This document shows positions 44,368 to 53,318 of a stretch of DNA of 64,000 nt, piece by piece. Both the position numbers and the translations under genes were made by a program. The notes beneath the pieces were generated by a model. It saw nothing but the letters and a program-made list of their open reading frames with translations. It was not told where the DNA came from and made no database searches. Origin of the DNA: Clostridiales bacterium (GTDB taxonomy: Bacteria > Bacillota > Clostridia > Saccharofermentanales > Saccharofermentanaceae); the NCBI GenBank assembly GCA_017551865.1, contig JAFZKB010000030.1:124001-188000 (forward strand), given 5' to 3'. Position 1 is the stretch's first letter; every line of letters begins with the position of its first letter.

Positions 44368-45399
44368 TCACTGATTCTTATTTTCGTTAATATTCTTGCA
44401 GCTGTCACCGAGGATAAGATGCGGCTTTAAGAGGATCGTTTTCGGGATCTTCTTTTCTCCTGCGATCTGCGCCAGGAGATTCTTGGCGGCTTCTTCGCCG
44501 ATCTCTTTAGTATCCTGACGGATCGTCGTAAGTTTCAGACTCGTTCTCTGCGTGATCTCAATGCCGTCAAAGCCGACGACAGAGATATCGTCCGGTACGG
44601 AAAGACCCGCTTCCCGGATCGCTTCGATCACACCCATCGCGGAATAGTCATCGCTTGCGATCACGGCCGTCGGACGGTCGTTGGCGGTTGCCGCGAGAAG
44701 TTTTTTCATGGAATCCGCACCGCCCTCGATCGAGTAATAGCGGGACGGGAAAAGGCGAAGCGTCATCTCATCCTTACCAACCTCAGCTACGGCTTTTTCG
44801 AGCGCAGAGATACGGGCCTCGGTGATGAACTTTCCTCTTTCGCCATGGAGATAAACGACATTCTTATGACCCAGCTCGTGAAGATAGGAAATGAGCATAC
44901 GCATGCTCTCGTCCGGGTCGGTCATGATGCAGCCGATATCGTCATCTTCAAAGTCGATGGCGATCTTCGGGAGATTACTCTCGATCAGTTCTCTGGCATC
45001 CTTCTGCGAATGGTCCGTATTGACGATAAAAATGCCGTCCACACGGCGGTATCTGCAGTGTCCTAAATAGGAAAGGCCCAGGTTGCCGACTTTGTTGGAG
45101 ATGAATACGATATCGTAACCGTGCTTCTCCACATAGTCTTTAAAGCTTTCGATCACCTGGGCAAAAAGATAGTGCCAAAGACCCATCTGTGAAGCGTCCT
45201 GGCACAATACACCGATCGACCAGGTGCGGCTCTGTGAAAGCGCTCTTGCGCCCGCGTTCGGAACATAGTCCAGTTCCTGCGCGATACGGCGCACACGTTC
45301 ACGTGTACTCGCACTTACGTCACTGGCATTCGACAACGCTTTAGAAACTGTGGCGGGCGAAAGGCCGCAAGCCTTTGCTATGTCATAGATCGTTGCCAT
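44368..45399 (-). CDS. LacI-family transcriptional regulator
   Basis: 343 residues. Classic N-terminal helix-turn-helix and hinge (TIYDIAKACGLSPATVSKALSNASDVSASTRERV), then a periplasmic-binding-protein-like sensor domain (IGVLCQDASQMGLWHYLFAQVI, GKFITEARISALE, AVIASDDYSAMGVIEAIREAGLSVPDDISVVGFD). It should repress or activate sugar genes in response to a sugar or sugar phosphate. Leading the transcript with the GH3 xylosidase gene implies control of xylo-oligosaccharide use. The palindrome in the transketolase leader is a possible second target. The inducer is unknown. Confidence 0.93.
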   Translation of the reverse strand: MATIYDIAKACGLSPATVSKALSNASDVSASTRERVRRIAQELDYVPNAGARALSQSRTWSIGVLCQDASQMGLWHYLFAQVIESFKDYVEKHGYDIVFISNKVGNLGLSYLGHCRYRRVDGIFIVNTDHSQKDARELIESNLPKIAIDFEDDDIGCIMTDPDESMRMLISYLHELGHKNVVYLHGERGKFITEARISALEKAVAEVGKDEMTLRLFPSRYYSIEGGADSMKKLLAATANDRPTAVIASDDYSAMGVIEAIREAGLSVPDDISVVGFDGIEITQRTSLKLTTIRQDTKEIGEEAAKNLLAQIAGEKKIPKTILLKPHLILGDSCKNINENKNQ

Positions 45400-45457
45400 A
45401 TTCTTGTCCTCTCTGGTAGATCTTTTGAAATGGAATTATCCGTGATTACATAGAATT

Positions 45458-45489
45458 CCGCCGGAACCCTCTGATCAGGATCCCGGCGG
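45458..45489 (-). terminator. Terminator of the transketolase gene
   Basis: CCGCCGG / CCGGCGG stem at 45458-45489 just after the transketolase stop, with an AT-rich tail on the minus strand. No long T-run, so moderate. Confidence 0.55.
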
Positions 45490-45499
45490 AACACCGTTA

Positions 45500-47494
45500 T
45501 TACTTATTTACGACCTCTTTGCAGGTAGCTACTACATTTGCGACGGTGAAGCCGAACTTCTCCATCAGCATGGAAGGCTTACCGCTGGCGCCGAATGTAT
45601 CCATGGTGACATAGCCGCCGTCAATACCGACGAGCTTGCCCCAGGAGTAGGAGGAACCGGCCTCGATCGCTACACGTGCGGTAACATTCGGAAGCAGGAT
45701 GGAATCACGATATGCCTTATCCTGAGCAAGGAATACGTCAAGGCACGGAACAGATACGACACGAGCGTCGATACCCTCGGAAGCAAGTTCGTCTTTTGCC
45801 TTGATACCGAGCTCTACTTCGGAACCGGAAGCGAGGATGATGACATCCGGAGTCTCCTTGGATTCCTTAGCTACGATATAAGCACCCTTCAGGGCTTCCT
45901 TGGAGGAAGTCGTCAGAGGCATGAGGTTCTGTCTGGAAAGAACGAGTGCAGACGGTGTCTTCGGAGAAGAGATCGCTGCTACCCAGGAAGCAACTGTCTC
46001 GGTTGCATCGCACGGACGCCATACATTGAAGTTCGGCATGGAACGGAGCATGGTCAGCTGCTCTACCGGCTCATGTGTCGGGCCGTCTTCACCAACACCG
46101 ATACTGTCGTGTGTGAACATGAAGATCTGCGGGATGTTCATGAGAGCAGAAAGACGAGCCATCGGCTTGGTGTAGTCAGAGAATACGAAGAATGTTGCGC
46201 AGTAGGAGCGCAGACCGCCGTGGAGCAGCATACCGTTGGAGATACCGGACATAGCGAGCTCACGAACACCGAAGTGCATGTTTCTGCCGGCTCTGTCAGC
46301 CTTGCTGAAATCGCCCTTGCCGTTCATGTAGGACTTGTTGGACGGAGCGAGGTCAGCGGAACCGCCGATCAGGTTCGGGATACGGTCAGCAAGTTTGTTC
46401 AAAACCTTACCGCCGAGAGCACGGGAAGCCTGCGGCTTGTCGTCAACTGTCCAGAGGTCTTCGTCATCCAGAAGTGCGGAATAATCATCGCTGAAGAACT
46501 TGTCCCAGAGAGCCTTGAGGTCCGGGTTAGCCTTCGCGTATTCAGCGAACATAGCATCCCACTTCGCATGAGCGTCTGTGCCCTTAGCACCAAGCTCAGC
46601 ATAGTGATCGTAAACTTCCTGCGGAACGACGAAGGACTCTTCGCACGGCCAGCCGAGTGTCTTACGCATAGCTGCGATGTTGTCCTCACCGAGAGGCTCA
46701 CCGTGAGCAGATGCTGTACCCTGCTTTGCTTCGCAGCCGTATCCGATGATGGAACGGATCTCGATGAAGGAAGGCTTGGTCTTCTCTGCCTTTGCAGCTT
46801 CGATCGCCTTTGCGATTGCTTCGATATCGTTACCGTCTTCTACGAGGAGAGTCTGGAAACCGCAAGCTTCCATACGGCCTCTTACGTTCTCGGTAAAGGC
46901 GATATCTGTAGAACCTTCGATAGAGATGCTGTTGGAGTCATAAAGAACGATGAGCTTATCGAGGCCAAGTGTGCCGGCCAGGGAAAGAGCTTCTTCGGAG
47001 ATACCTTCCATGAGGCAGCCGTCGCCGCACTCTACGAAGGTGTAGTGATCGATGACCGGGAATTCCGGCTTGTTGAATGTCTCAGCGAGGTGAGCTTCTG
47101 CGATAGCCATACCTACTGCCATGGAAAGACCTGCGCCCAGAGGGCCTGTTGTCGCGTCGATACCTGCAGTGTGGCCGTACTCCGGATGACCCGGTGTCTT
47201 ACTGTCCATCTGACGGAACTGCTTTAAGTCCTCAACAGATAGACCGCCTACACCAAAGAGGTGCAAAAGAGAATAATAGAGTGCAGAACCGTGACCGCCG
47301 GAAAGAACGAAACGGTCTCTGTTGATCCACTTCGGATCCTTCGGATCAAAGGTCATTTCCTTGCCCCACAGCGTGTAAGCCATGGATGCTGCACCAAGCG
47401 GGAGACCCGGGTGTCCTGAATTTGCCTTCTGAATCATATCCGCTGAAAGAACTCGGATGGCTGAAATTGCGTTTTGTTCGATTTGTGTACTCAT
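45500..47494 (-). CDS. tkt: Transketolase
   Basis: 664 residues from ATG at 47494, the family length. An in-frame extension further upstream would pass through the promoter leader and is unlikely. AAGGAG lies 11 bases upstream. Signatures: GHPGLPLGAASMAYTLWGKEM, FVLSGGHGSALYYSLLHLFG, the ThDP motif GDGCLMEG...YDSNSISIEG, and the pyrimidine-domain run THDSIGVGEDGPTHEPVEQL. ThDP-dependent transfer of two-carbon units between xylulose 5-phosphate and ribose 5-phosphate or erythrose 4-phosphate. It directly uses the product of xylulokinase encoded nearby. It has its own promoter and long leader with palindromes. Confidence 0.97.
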   Translation of the reverse strand: MSTQIEQNAISAIRVLSADMIQKANSGHPGLPLGAASMAYTLWGKEMTFDPKDPKWINRDRFVLSGGHGSALYYSLLHLFGVGGLSVEDLKQFRQMDSKTPGHPEYGHTAGIDATTGPLGAGLSMAVGMAIAEAHLAETFNKPEFPVIDHYTFVECGDGCLMEGISEEALSLAGTLGLDKLIVLYDSNSISIEGSTDIAFTENVRGRMEACGFQTLLVEDGNDIEAIAKAIEAAKAEKTKPSFIEIRSIIGYGCEAKQGTASAHGEPLGEDNIAAMRKTLGWPCEESFVVPQEVYDHYAELGAKGTDAHAKWDAMFAEYAKANPDLKALWDKFFSDDYSALLDDEDLWTVDDKPQASRALGGKVLNKLADRIPNLIGGSADLAPSNKSYMNGKGDFSKADRAGRNMHFGVRELAMSGISNGMLLHGGLRSYCATFFVFSDYTKPMARLSALMNIPQIFMFTHDSIGVGEDGPTHEPVEQLTMLRSMPNFNVWRPCDATETVASWVAAISSPKTPSALVLSRQNLMPLTTSSKEALKGAYIVAKESKETPDVIILASGSEVELGIKAKDELASEGIDARVVSVPCLDVFLAQDKAYRDSILLPNVTARVAIEAGSSYSWGKLVGIDGGYVTMDTFGASGKPSMLMEKFGFTVANVVATCKEVVNK

Positions 47495-47608
47495 ACGTCC
47501 ATACACTCCTTCTCTAAAAATGTATATATGATACGCGCGGAGGGCGCTGTATTGACATGGTAAGTGACCCGTGACCCCACCTTTTTTCTGAGGAGAAGGG
47601 AAACGTTC

Positions 47609-47694
47609 CGAAATCGATTTCGAAACGGGGGCAAAAAAATGGAGCACGAGCTCACTTGCCTATTAAGTTTATATTGTAGCGGGGCAAGTGTCAA
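47609..47694 (-). promoter_or_regulatory. Transketolase promoter with inverted repeat and palindrome
   Basis: On the minus strand TTGACA (rc of 47689-47694) with TATAAA (rc of 47668-47673, 15 bases) or TAAACT (17 bases) as -10. An exact 8-bp inverted repeat, CACTTGCC at 47653-47660 and GGCAAGTG at 47683-47690, brackets the -10. Downstream in the leader is the perfect 14-base palindrome CGAAATCGATTTCG (47609-47622), with a central CG as in LacI-family operators. The leader before the start codon is about 165 bases. Confidence 0.5.
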
Positions 47695-47727
47695 TGTCGG
47701 AGAAACGTAAAGTTTTTGTAAATGTCA

Positions 47728-47755
47728 TTGCGTAAAATTATACGTATAGTATAAA
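47728..47755 (+). promoter_or_regulatory. Promoter of the HD-protein / mutY operon
   Basis: TTGCGT at 47728-47733, 16 bases, TATAAA at 47750-47755. Transcription would begin near 47762, so an ATG at 47765 would be almost leaderless; this favours the later TTG start at 47801. Confidence 0.55.
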
Positions 47756-47800
47756 ATAGCAGAGATGCAAAAAAACACATATCATCCGGGGGAGACGAAT

Positions 47801-48334
47801 TTGAAAATCCTGATCAAGCGCGACGTTCTTTTCCAGCATCTTTCGGAACCTGTACTTAAGACCGGTCACCTCGAACAGCTGAAAGAATTCAAACAGCATG
47901 GCAAATGCACCTGCTATGACCACAGTGTTGCTGTGGCCAAAACTGCGCTTTTATGGTCCATGGTACTTCCCTTCCGCTTCAAGCAGAAACAGCTCGTAAG
48001 AGGCGCACTTCTTCACGATTATTTCCTTTACGACTGGCATCACGTCAAGCTTGATAAGCTCCACGGCTTTGCCCATCCGCATACGGCCGCCAAAAATGCC
48101 CGCCGTGATTTTGACATCACGCCGCTTGAGGAAAACATCATCCGCCGCCACATGTTCCCGCTGACGCCGATCCCTCCGAAATACAGAGAAAGTGTTCTCG
48201 TTACGCTTTCCGATAAATACTGCGCGACCAAAGAGGTCTTCACCGCCCTCGCTCACCGCATCCGCACGGGCCGTCCCGTTGCGCATCTGGCCAACATGCT
48301 GGCCTTTATCATCGCTCTTTTCCCATGGACGTAA
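47801..48334 (+). CDS. HD-domain phosphohydrolase-like protein
   Basis: 177 residues from TTG at 47801, which has GGGGGAG just upstream; an in-frame ATG at 47765 would add 12 residues but has no good site. An HD-type metal-binding domain: His in CTCYDHSVAV, the HD pair in RGALLHDYFLYDWH, HPHTAAKNA, and Asp in LVTLSDKYCATKE, the order H...HD...D typical of the superfamily. Small single-domain HD proteins hydrolyse nucleotides or other phosphate esters; the substrate is unknown. The stop overlaps mutY by 10 bases, so translation of the two is coupled. Confidence 0.85.
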   Translation: MKILIKRDVLFQHLSEPVLKTGHLEQLKEFKQHGKCTCYDHSVAVAKTALLWSMVLPFRFKQKQLVRGALLHDYFLYDWHHVKLDKLHGFAHPHTAAKNARRDFDITPLEENIIRRHMFPLTPIPPKYRESVLVTLSDKYCATKEVFTALAHRIRTGRPVAHLANMLAFIIALFPWT

Positions 48335-49374
48335 ATGCCTTTCTTTCCTGGTTTTGGGAAAACCGCCGTATCCTTCCCTGGAGATCTGACCGCACTCCTT
48401 ATTCCACATGGATCTCTGAAGCCATGCTCCAGCAGACGCGTGTTGCTACCGTCCTCGACTATTACCCGAGATTTTTAAGCCGTTTTCCGGACCCGAAAGC
48501 GCTCGCAACAGCTTCGGAAGATGAAGTCCTGAAAGTATGGGAAGGTCTCGGCTATTATTCCCGCGCGAAAAACCTCATGAAGGGCGCCGCCTATATCTGC
48601 GAAAACTATAACGGAGATCTTCCTTCTGACCCCGATCTTCTCATCCGGATCCCCGGAATCGGGCCCTACATGACAGGTGCGATCTCTTCCCTGGCTTTCG
48701 GGAAGGCCGTGCCCGCCGTAGATGGAAATGTCATCCGTATCTACTGCCGCCTTTACTCTCTTCCGCTTATTGCTTCGGAAGGAGCCACTTTCAAAGAGAT
48801 ATATAAACGGGCGGGAAACGATATCCCGGAAGAAAACCCGGGCGACTTTAACGAGGCACTTATGGATCTGGGCGCAACAGTCTGTACTCCAAGGTCACCG
48901 AAATGCTCGCTCTGTCCTTTTTCTAATGAATGCAGCGCTTTCCTTCTCGGAAAGCAGGAGGACTTCCCTGTGAAAAAGCAAAAGAAAGAAGTTCCCGTCG
49001 AAGAGCACACGATCCTGAAGATCTTTCTCGGGGAAAAGATCCTCGTTAGAAAGCGCCCCGACAAAGGACTTCTTTCCGGTCTATATGAATTCATCGATCT
49101 TACGGGAACACTGTCAGAAAAGGAAGTCGAAAAGTGGGCATCTGATCTTTTCGGACAGAAAAAGAAGGGAAACTCTTCCGATCACTTTACCATTCTCCCG
49201 CTTGGCGGCGCGCATCACATCTTCTCGCATCTTCGCTGGAACATGACCGGATATGAAATCCATCTGCCGGCAGAAAAAGACGCAGAAAAGGCCGCCCGAT
49301 CTCTGGGCGACCTTGTCAGCAAAAAAGAATATGAAGCACTCGCCTTCCCTTCTGCGCTCCGCGCATACCGCTGA
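48325..49374 (+). CDS. mutY: A/G-specific adenine glycosylase MutY
   Basis: 349 residues, standard. Helix-hairpin-helix glycosylase with Glu32 in SEAMLQQTRV and Asp133 in VPAVDGNVIR as catalytic residues, HhH segment LIRIPGIGPYMTGAI, and the 4Fe-4S cluster ligands CTPRSPKCSLCPFSNEC (C-x6-C-x2-C-x5-C). The C-terminal NUDIX-like domain recognises 8-oxoG. It removes A mispaired with 8-oxoguanine in base-excision repair. It overlaps the HD gene upstream. The lipoprotein gene converges only 22 bases downstream. Confidence 0.96.
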   Translation: MDVNAFLSWFWENRRILPWRSDRTPYSTWISEAMLQQTRVATVLDYYPRFLSRFPDPKALATASEDEVLKVWEGLGYYSRAKNLMKGAAYICENYNGDLPSDPDLLIRIPGIGPYMTGAISSLAFGKAVPAVDGNVIRIYCRLYSLPLIASEGATFKEIYKRAGNDIPEENPGDFNEALMDLGATVCTPRSPKCSLCPFSNECSAFLLGKQEDFPVKKQKKEVPVEEHTILKIFLGEKILVRKRPDKGLLSGLYEFIDLTGTLSEKEVEKWASDLFGQKKKGNSSDHFTILPLGGAHHIFSHLRWNMTGYEIHLPAEKDAEKAARSLGDLVSKKEYEALAFPSALRAYR

Positions 49375-49396
49375 AGCGCTTCCCTGGAAAACAGGA

Positions 49397-51091
49397 TCAG
49401 TCTGCGAACATGATGCCGATGAAAGCCTCTTCTCTCTTCTTGCCTGCGATCGTGCTGTTCTTATCTGTCTTCAGCGCGATATCCGGCATCTCCGCATCGT
49501 CAAATCTTGAATATGCACGCAGGATCAAAAGTCCGCTTTCGGTATCGTAACCGATGACCTCGACGCGCGCACTGCTCGGCAGTTCCATCTCCGCGCCGAC
49601 AGTATCTGTCACGATATCATATTCATTTCCCGTAAGCGGCATGATCGTCATAAACAGTCCGCGATGACACTTGGCCATAGTCGAAAGCTTCTTGATGTGT
49701 CCGTCTTCGGTAAGCGCATATTCAAAGTCCATAAACATGGTGCCCATGATTTCCACACGTTCACTTACGAGGAAGTGGTTCGGATCCAGAGCCGAGGATG
49801 GCTTGCTCTCAAAACACTCGACAAATACCGGAGTTTCTCCGTTTATATCGAAGATATAAGTGTAATAATCCTCTCCCTCGCAATCCATGGTCATGAGAAG
49901 ATAGTACTTTCCGTTTACGCACATGACGTGACTTCCGTCAAAGGGATCGAGTTCTTCCATCCAGTCCATCTCTTCAAAATCCGAAGCATGAAGGACCGTT
50001 TTCTTCCCGTAAAGAGAGATCGTTACGGACTCCACATCATACTGGCTGCTTCCGTTATTGACGGAAAGTTCCAGTTCATCAAGAACTCCGTCGCCGTTAA
50101 AATCCCACACCAGTTTGTTCTCGCTTCCAAGGCTCAGGGTAAAGCTCTTCGGTGTCGATCCGAAATAGGACATGTCGAAGATATCACCGTAGCCGGCAAC
50201 CGGGATCTTGATGCCGTTATAGTAGATACCGTCATAGGTCATTCCAAAGGAAAAGTCCCCGCCCTGAATACGCGAGACGGCTTCATTCGGGTCCTCACCT
50301 CCCACGGTCTTTAAGTAGGAATAAAGGTAATTGGCAAAGGCATCCTGATCCTTGACCACATCCGAAAGAAGGATCTCTGATCCGTCGCTTGAACGGTAGT
50401 TCTCATAGGTCCGGGAAGTTCTGGAATCCTCGTTCGTCTCATAGTAATAGATCGTCGTACAGAATGACAGGATCTGGCTGTCGGCACGGATGATCTCACA
50501 TCCCATGCGATATGTATAATCGAAAAGTTCTGAACCCGTTTTCTCGAGGTTTACAAATTCCTCTCTCTTTTTTTCAAATGCCCTGCTGCAGGCATCTGCG
50601 TTATGCCATGTGTATTCATCGAGGATCCTCTTTACGGAAGAAGATCCGCCTTCTGCTGTCATGACATCATATTCCACATCCACATCCGAAAGGAAGATCC
50701 CGTAATCCTGATTCCGGTGCGAATCAACTGCACCGTATTTCATGACATCTCTTGTCTTTCCGATATTTTCAACCTTCAGATCATGGCTTACGACCAGATC
50801 CGAGGAAGAGGGAGCTGCGGTCGTTTCCGTAGTCTCTGTCTCGCTTTCCGTGATACTACCGGTCGCTTCGGTTTCGGTCTCGGTCGGATCCGAGGAAGCA
50901 CTTGTATCACTTGTCTCGTCGGTCTCTGTAGTATCAGTAGGCTCCGTTTCTGTCGGTGCTTCTGTCGTCTCTGTTTCTCCACTCGGAAGTCCGATCTTTC
51001 CGCCTACATTACCGGATGATTTATCGGATGTACAGGCCACACATGTGCTTAAAACTGCCATACATAGTAAAGCTGCAACGATTTTTTTCAT
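49397..51091 (-). CDS. Lipoprotein with Thr/Glu-rich linker and DUF3298/RsiV-like domain
   Basis: 564 residues from ATG at 51091, with GGGAG upstream; the extended start would spoil the signal. Lipoprotein-type signal MKKIVAALLCMAVLSTCVAC (Cys20, a somewhat unusual lipobox). Residues ~30-95 are a flexible Thr/Glu/Ser-rich linker. Residues ~110-290 resemble DUF3298/RsiV-like domains (DSQILSFCTTIYYYETNED, YENYRSSDGSEILLSDVV). The rest includes a possible calcium-binding or FG-GAP-like stretch WDFNGDGVLDELELS. Anchored outside the membrane. No sigma factor neighbour, so an anti-sigma role is not supported; function unknown. Confidence 0.78.
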   Translation of the reverse strand: MKKIVAALLCMAVLSTCVACTSDKSSGNVGGKIGLPSGETETTEAPTETEPTDTTETDETSDTSASSDPTETETEATGSITESETETTETTAAPSSSDLVVSHDLKVENIGKTRDVMKYGAVDSHRNQDYGIFLSDVDVEYDVMTAEGGSSSVKRILDEYTWHNADACSRAFEKKREEFVNLEKTGSELFDYTYRMGCEIIRADSQILSFCTTIYYYETNEDSRTSRTYENYRSSDGSEILLSDVVKDQDAFANYLYSYLKTVGGEDPNEAVSRIQGGDFSFGMTYDGIYYNGIKIPVAGYGDIFDMSYFGSTPKSFTLSLGSENKLVWDFNGDGVLDELELSVNNGSSQYDVESVTISLYGKKTVLHASDFEEMDWMEELDPFDGSHVMCVNGKYYLLMTMDCEGEDYYTYIFDINGETPVFVECFESKPSSALDPNHFLVSERVEIMGTMFMDFEYALTEDGHIKKLSTMAKCHRGLFMTIMPLTGNEYDIVTDTVGAEMELPSSARVEVIGYDTESGLLILRAYSRFDDAEMPDIALKTDKNSTIAGKKREEAFIGIMFAD

Positions 51092-51221
51092 ACCACTTGT
51101 CTCCCTCATAAAAGCGTTGGAAAATGCACAGGATCACCCTGTCTTTTCGTATGCTCTTTCTCGAAAAGAACCTATCACTATGAGGGTAAAAAGTCAAGAA
51201 AAACTGCGGTTTGAAACAAGA

Positions 51222-52262
51222 CTACTTCTCGATCTCCACGGCATAGGTCTCCGTGCCCACCGTGATGGAAGTGATATCCGTAAGGGAGCTGAAAAGCGTC
51301 TCCGCCACATAGTTAAACTGCTCCGGAGTCTCGCCTCTTTCGAGCGTCTCGATCAGGGCCTGTACACGGGGTCCGTGAAGCGGATTACACTCGGCGATAC
51401 AGGAGATCTTCCCTTCCTTCAGGTACTGTCTGGCGTCCTTGTTGATGCCGTCAAAAGAGACCACCATGATCTCGCCGTTTAAGATGTCTGGGCCTGCCTT
51501 CTTACCGGCCGCTTCGATCGCCGCGATGGCACCGATGGCCTCATTATCGTTTTCGCAGTAGACCACATTGATATTGTCGTATTTTCGTAGGAACGATGCC
51601 ATGACTTCTTTTCCTCGGACTTCGGTAAAATCTCCGCTCTCCGAAGCAAGAAGATCCCATCCGTAATCTCTTACCGCATTATTCAGTGCTCTCGTTCTTC
51701 CGATCTGTGCCGTCGATCCGAGGGTTCCCTGAATATTGACGATATGGACATCTTCCGGGGCAATACTGTTCTTTTCCGTAAATTCGTGAAGCCAGGTCGT
51801 CATCTTCTGCCCTTCGAGTTCGAAATCCGAACCGACCCAGCAGGTATAAAGGGATCTGTCCTGGACATCGACTCTCCGGTCAACGATGATCACGGGGATG
51901 CCTGCATCCTTTGCTTCTTTTAAAACGAAATCCCAGCCGGTCTCTGTCTCCGGCGCCAGGACAATATAGTCCACTTCCTGCTGGATGAACATACGAAGCG
52001 CCGTGACCTGATTGGCCTGCTTCTGCTGTCCGTTCTTATAAATCAGTTTAAAGCCGTTCTCCTCGGAAAGCGCACTCTGCATCGACTCGGTATTCGTTCT
52101 TCTCCAGTCGGATTCCGCGCCGAGCTGGGAGAAGCCGACAGTAACCATCTTCTTGTCGGTCGTCGATTCCGTTGTACTTTCAGAAACAGCACTACTCCGA
52201 CAGGCAACCGAAACGGTTGCCAGCAGGAGTAGTAATGCTGCCAGACAGGCTGTTTTTTTCAT
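51222..52262 (-). CDS. ytfQ: Sugar ABC transporter substrate-binding protein, YtfQ-like
   Basis: 346 residues. Lipoprotein signal (ACLAALLLLLATVSVAC), short Ser/Thr linker, then a periplasmic-binding-protein type 1 fold very like E. coli YtfQ, the galactofuranose-binding protein: VGFSQLGAESDWRRTNTESM, NGQQKQANQVTALRMFIQQ, VIIVDRRVDVQDRSLY, NIQGTLGSTAQIGRTRAL, SGDFTEVRGKEVM and CENDNEAIGAI. It captures a furanose-type sugar outside the cell. It is the last gene of the operon, 12 bases after a permease. A second, more distant binding protein heads the same operon. Confidence 0.9.
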   Translation of the reverse strand: MKKTACLAALLLLLATVSVACRSSAVSESTTESTTDKKMVTVGFSQLGAESDWRRTNTESMQSALSEENGFKLIYKNGQQKQANQVTALRMFIQQEVDYIVLAPETETGWDFVLKEAKDAGIPVIIVDRRVDVQDRSLYTCWVGSDFELEGQKMTTWLHEFTEKNSIAPEDVHIVNIQGTLGSTAQIGRTRALNNAVRDYGWDLLASESGDFTEVRGKEVMASFLRKYDNINVVYCENDNEAIGAIAAIEAAGKKAGPDILNGEIMVVSFDGINKDARQYLKEGKISCIAECNPLHGPRVQALIETLERGETPEQFNYVAETLFSSLTDITSITVGTETYAVEIEK

Positions 52263-52274
52263 TCCAAATGCTCC

Positions 52275-53318
52275 TTACGTTTTGAGCGCTCTTTTCTTCT
52301 GCCTAATAACAATGCTCTGGATCACGAGGAAGAGGCAAAGCATAGCGGCAATGGTGATACCGGTCCACCAGGCCTGATCGAGACCTGCGGAAGCGACGAT
52401 ATTCTGAATGGTACTTAAGGAGAGCACGCCGAAGAGCGTTCCTATGATGTTTCCGACACCACCTGTGAGCATCGTACCGCCGATGATCGAGGAAGCGATG
52501 GCGTTCATCTCCATGCCCGTCGCATGAGATGCCGCACCGGAACCAACATGGAGGAAGTACACATATCCGCCGATGCCGGCCATCAGGCTGCAGACAATGT
52601 GGGAAAGGAACTTGGTCCTTTTAACATTGACACCGAGCATCAGAGCGCTCTGCTGGTTTCCGCCCACTGCATAGAAGTTTCTTCCGAGCTTCGTATAGCG
52701 AAGTACCAAGAATAATATTACCACAATGATCAGGGCGACCACTACACCTATCTCCACATAGGCCGGTATGTACATGCCCTTTTTGTTATAAGATCCCATC
52801 TTCGGAACGGTGATACGTGTGTTCTTAAGCTTGGTGAAATCCTTGTTCTGTACGTTGAAAGGAGCAGTGTTGACGATGGTCGTCATGCCTCGCGCGAAGA
52901 ACATTCCGGCGAGCGATACGATAAACGGCTGGATGTCAAAGTACGCGACCAGTATGCCCTGGATGATGCCGTAGGCAAGTCCGATACCAAGCGCGATCAG
53001 TATCGAAACGAATATATTCGGATTACTGGTCTTGTCGAGATAGACAGCACAGCACATGGAGACGAGAGCGACGACGCCGCCGACGGAGATATCGATCCCG
53101 CCGGTGATCATGACGATGCTCATGCCGCAGGCCGTGATGATCAGTGCCGCATTGGCGTTCAGGATGTTAAAGAACATCTGAGGTTTTCTGAAACCGGAAC
53201 CCTGGAACACGATCGCGCCGATATACATCAGAAGGAAGATCACGATGGTGATAGCAAGAAGAAGATTGGTGTCACTGACTTTATTAAAAATGCCACCTTT
53301 AAGTTTTTTCTTATCCAT
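52275..53318 (-). CDS. yjfF: Sugar ABC transporter permease, YjfF-like
   Basis: 347 residues with 8-10 membrane helices of the BPD_transp_2 (ribose/galactofuranose) family. Signatures: MSIVMITGGIDISVGGVVALVSM, QPFIVSLAGMFFARGMTTIV, AVGGNQQSALMLGVNVKRTKF and GTMLTGGVGNIIGTLFGVLSLSTIQNI. It forms the channel with the companion permease. Its start and the stop of the upstream permease overlap by one base (TAATG), meaning coupled translation. YjfF assignment follows from gene order ytfQ-ATPase-ytfT-yjfF in the E. coli system. Confidence 0.9.
   Translation of the reverse strand: MDKKKLKGGIFNKVSDTNLLLAITIVIFLLMYIGAIVFQGSGFRKPQMFFNILNANAALIITACGMSIVMITGGIDISVGGVVALVSMCCAVYLDKTSNPNIFVSILIALGIGLAYGIIQGILVAYFDIQPFIVSLAGMFFARGMTTIVNTAPFNVQNKDFTKLKNTRITVPKMGSYNKKGMYIPAYVEIGVVVALIIVVILFLVLRYTKLGRNFYAVGGNQQSALMLGVNVKRTKFLSHIVCSLMAGIGGYVYFLHVGSGAASHATGMEMNAIASSIIGGTMLTGGVGNIIGTLFGVLSLSTIQNIVASAGLDQAWWTGITIAAMLCLFLVIQSIVIRQKKRALKT

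Noticed and set aside
47495..47647. N-terminal extension of transketolase
   Set aside because: The extra 51 codons would cover the promoter leader and its palindromes, while ATG at 47494 gives the standard length.
49397..51091. RsiV-type anti-sigma factor
   Set aside because: It carries a lipoprotein signal rather than a cytoplasmic anti-sigma domain, and no sigma factor gene is adjacent.
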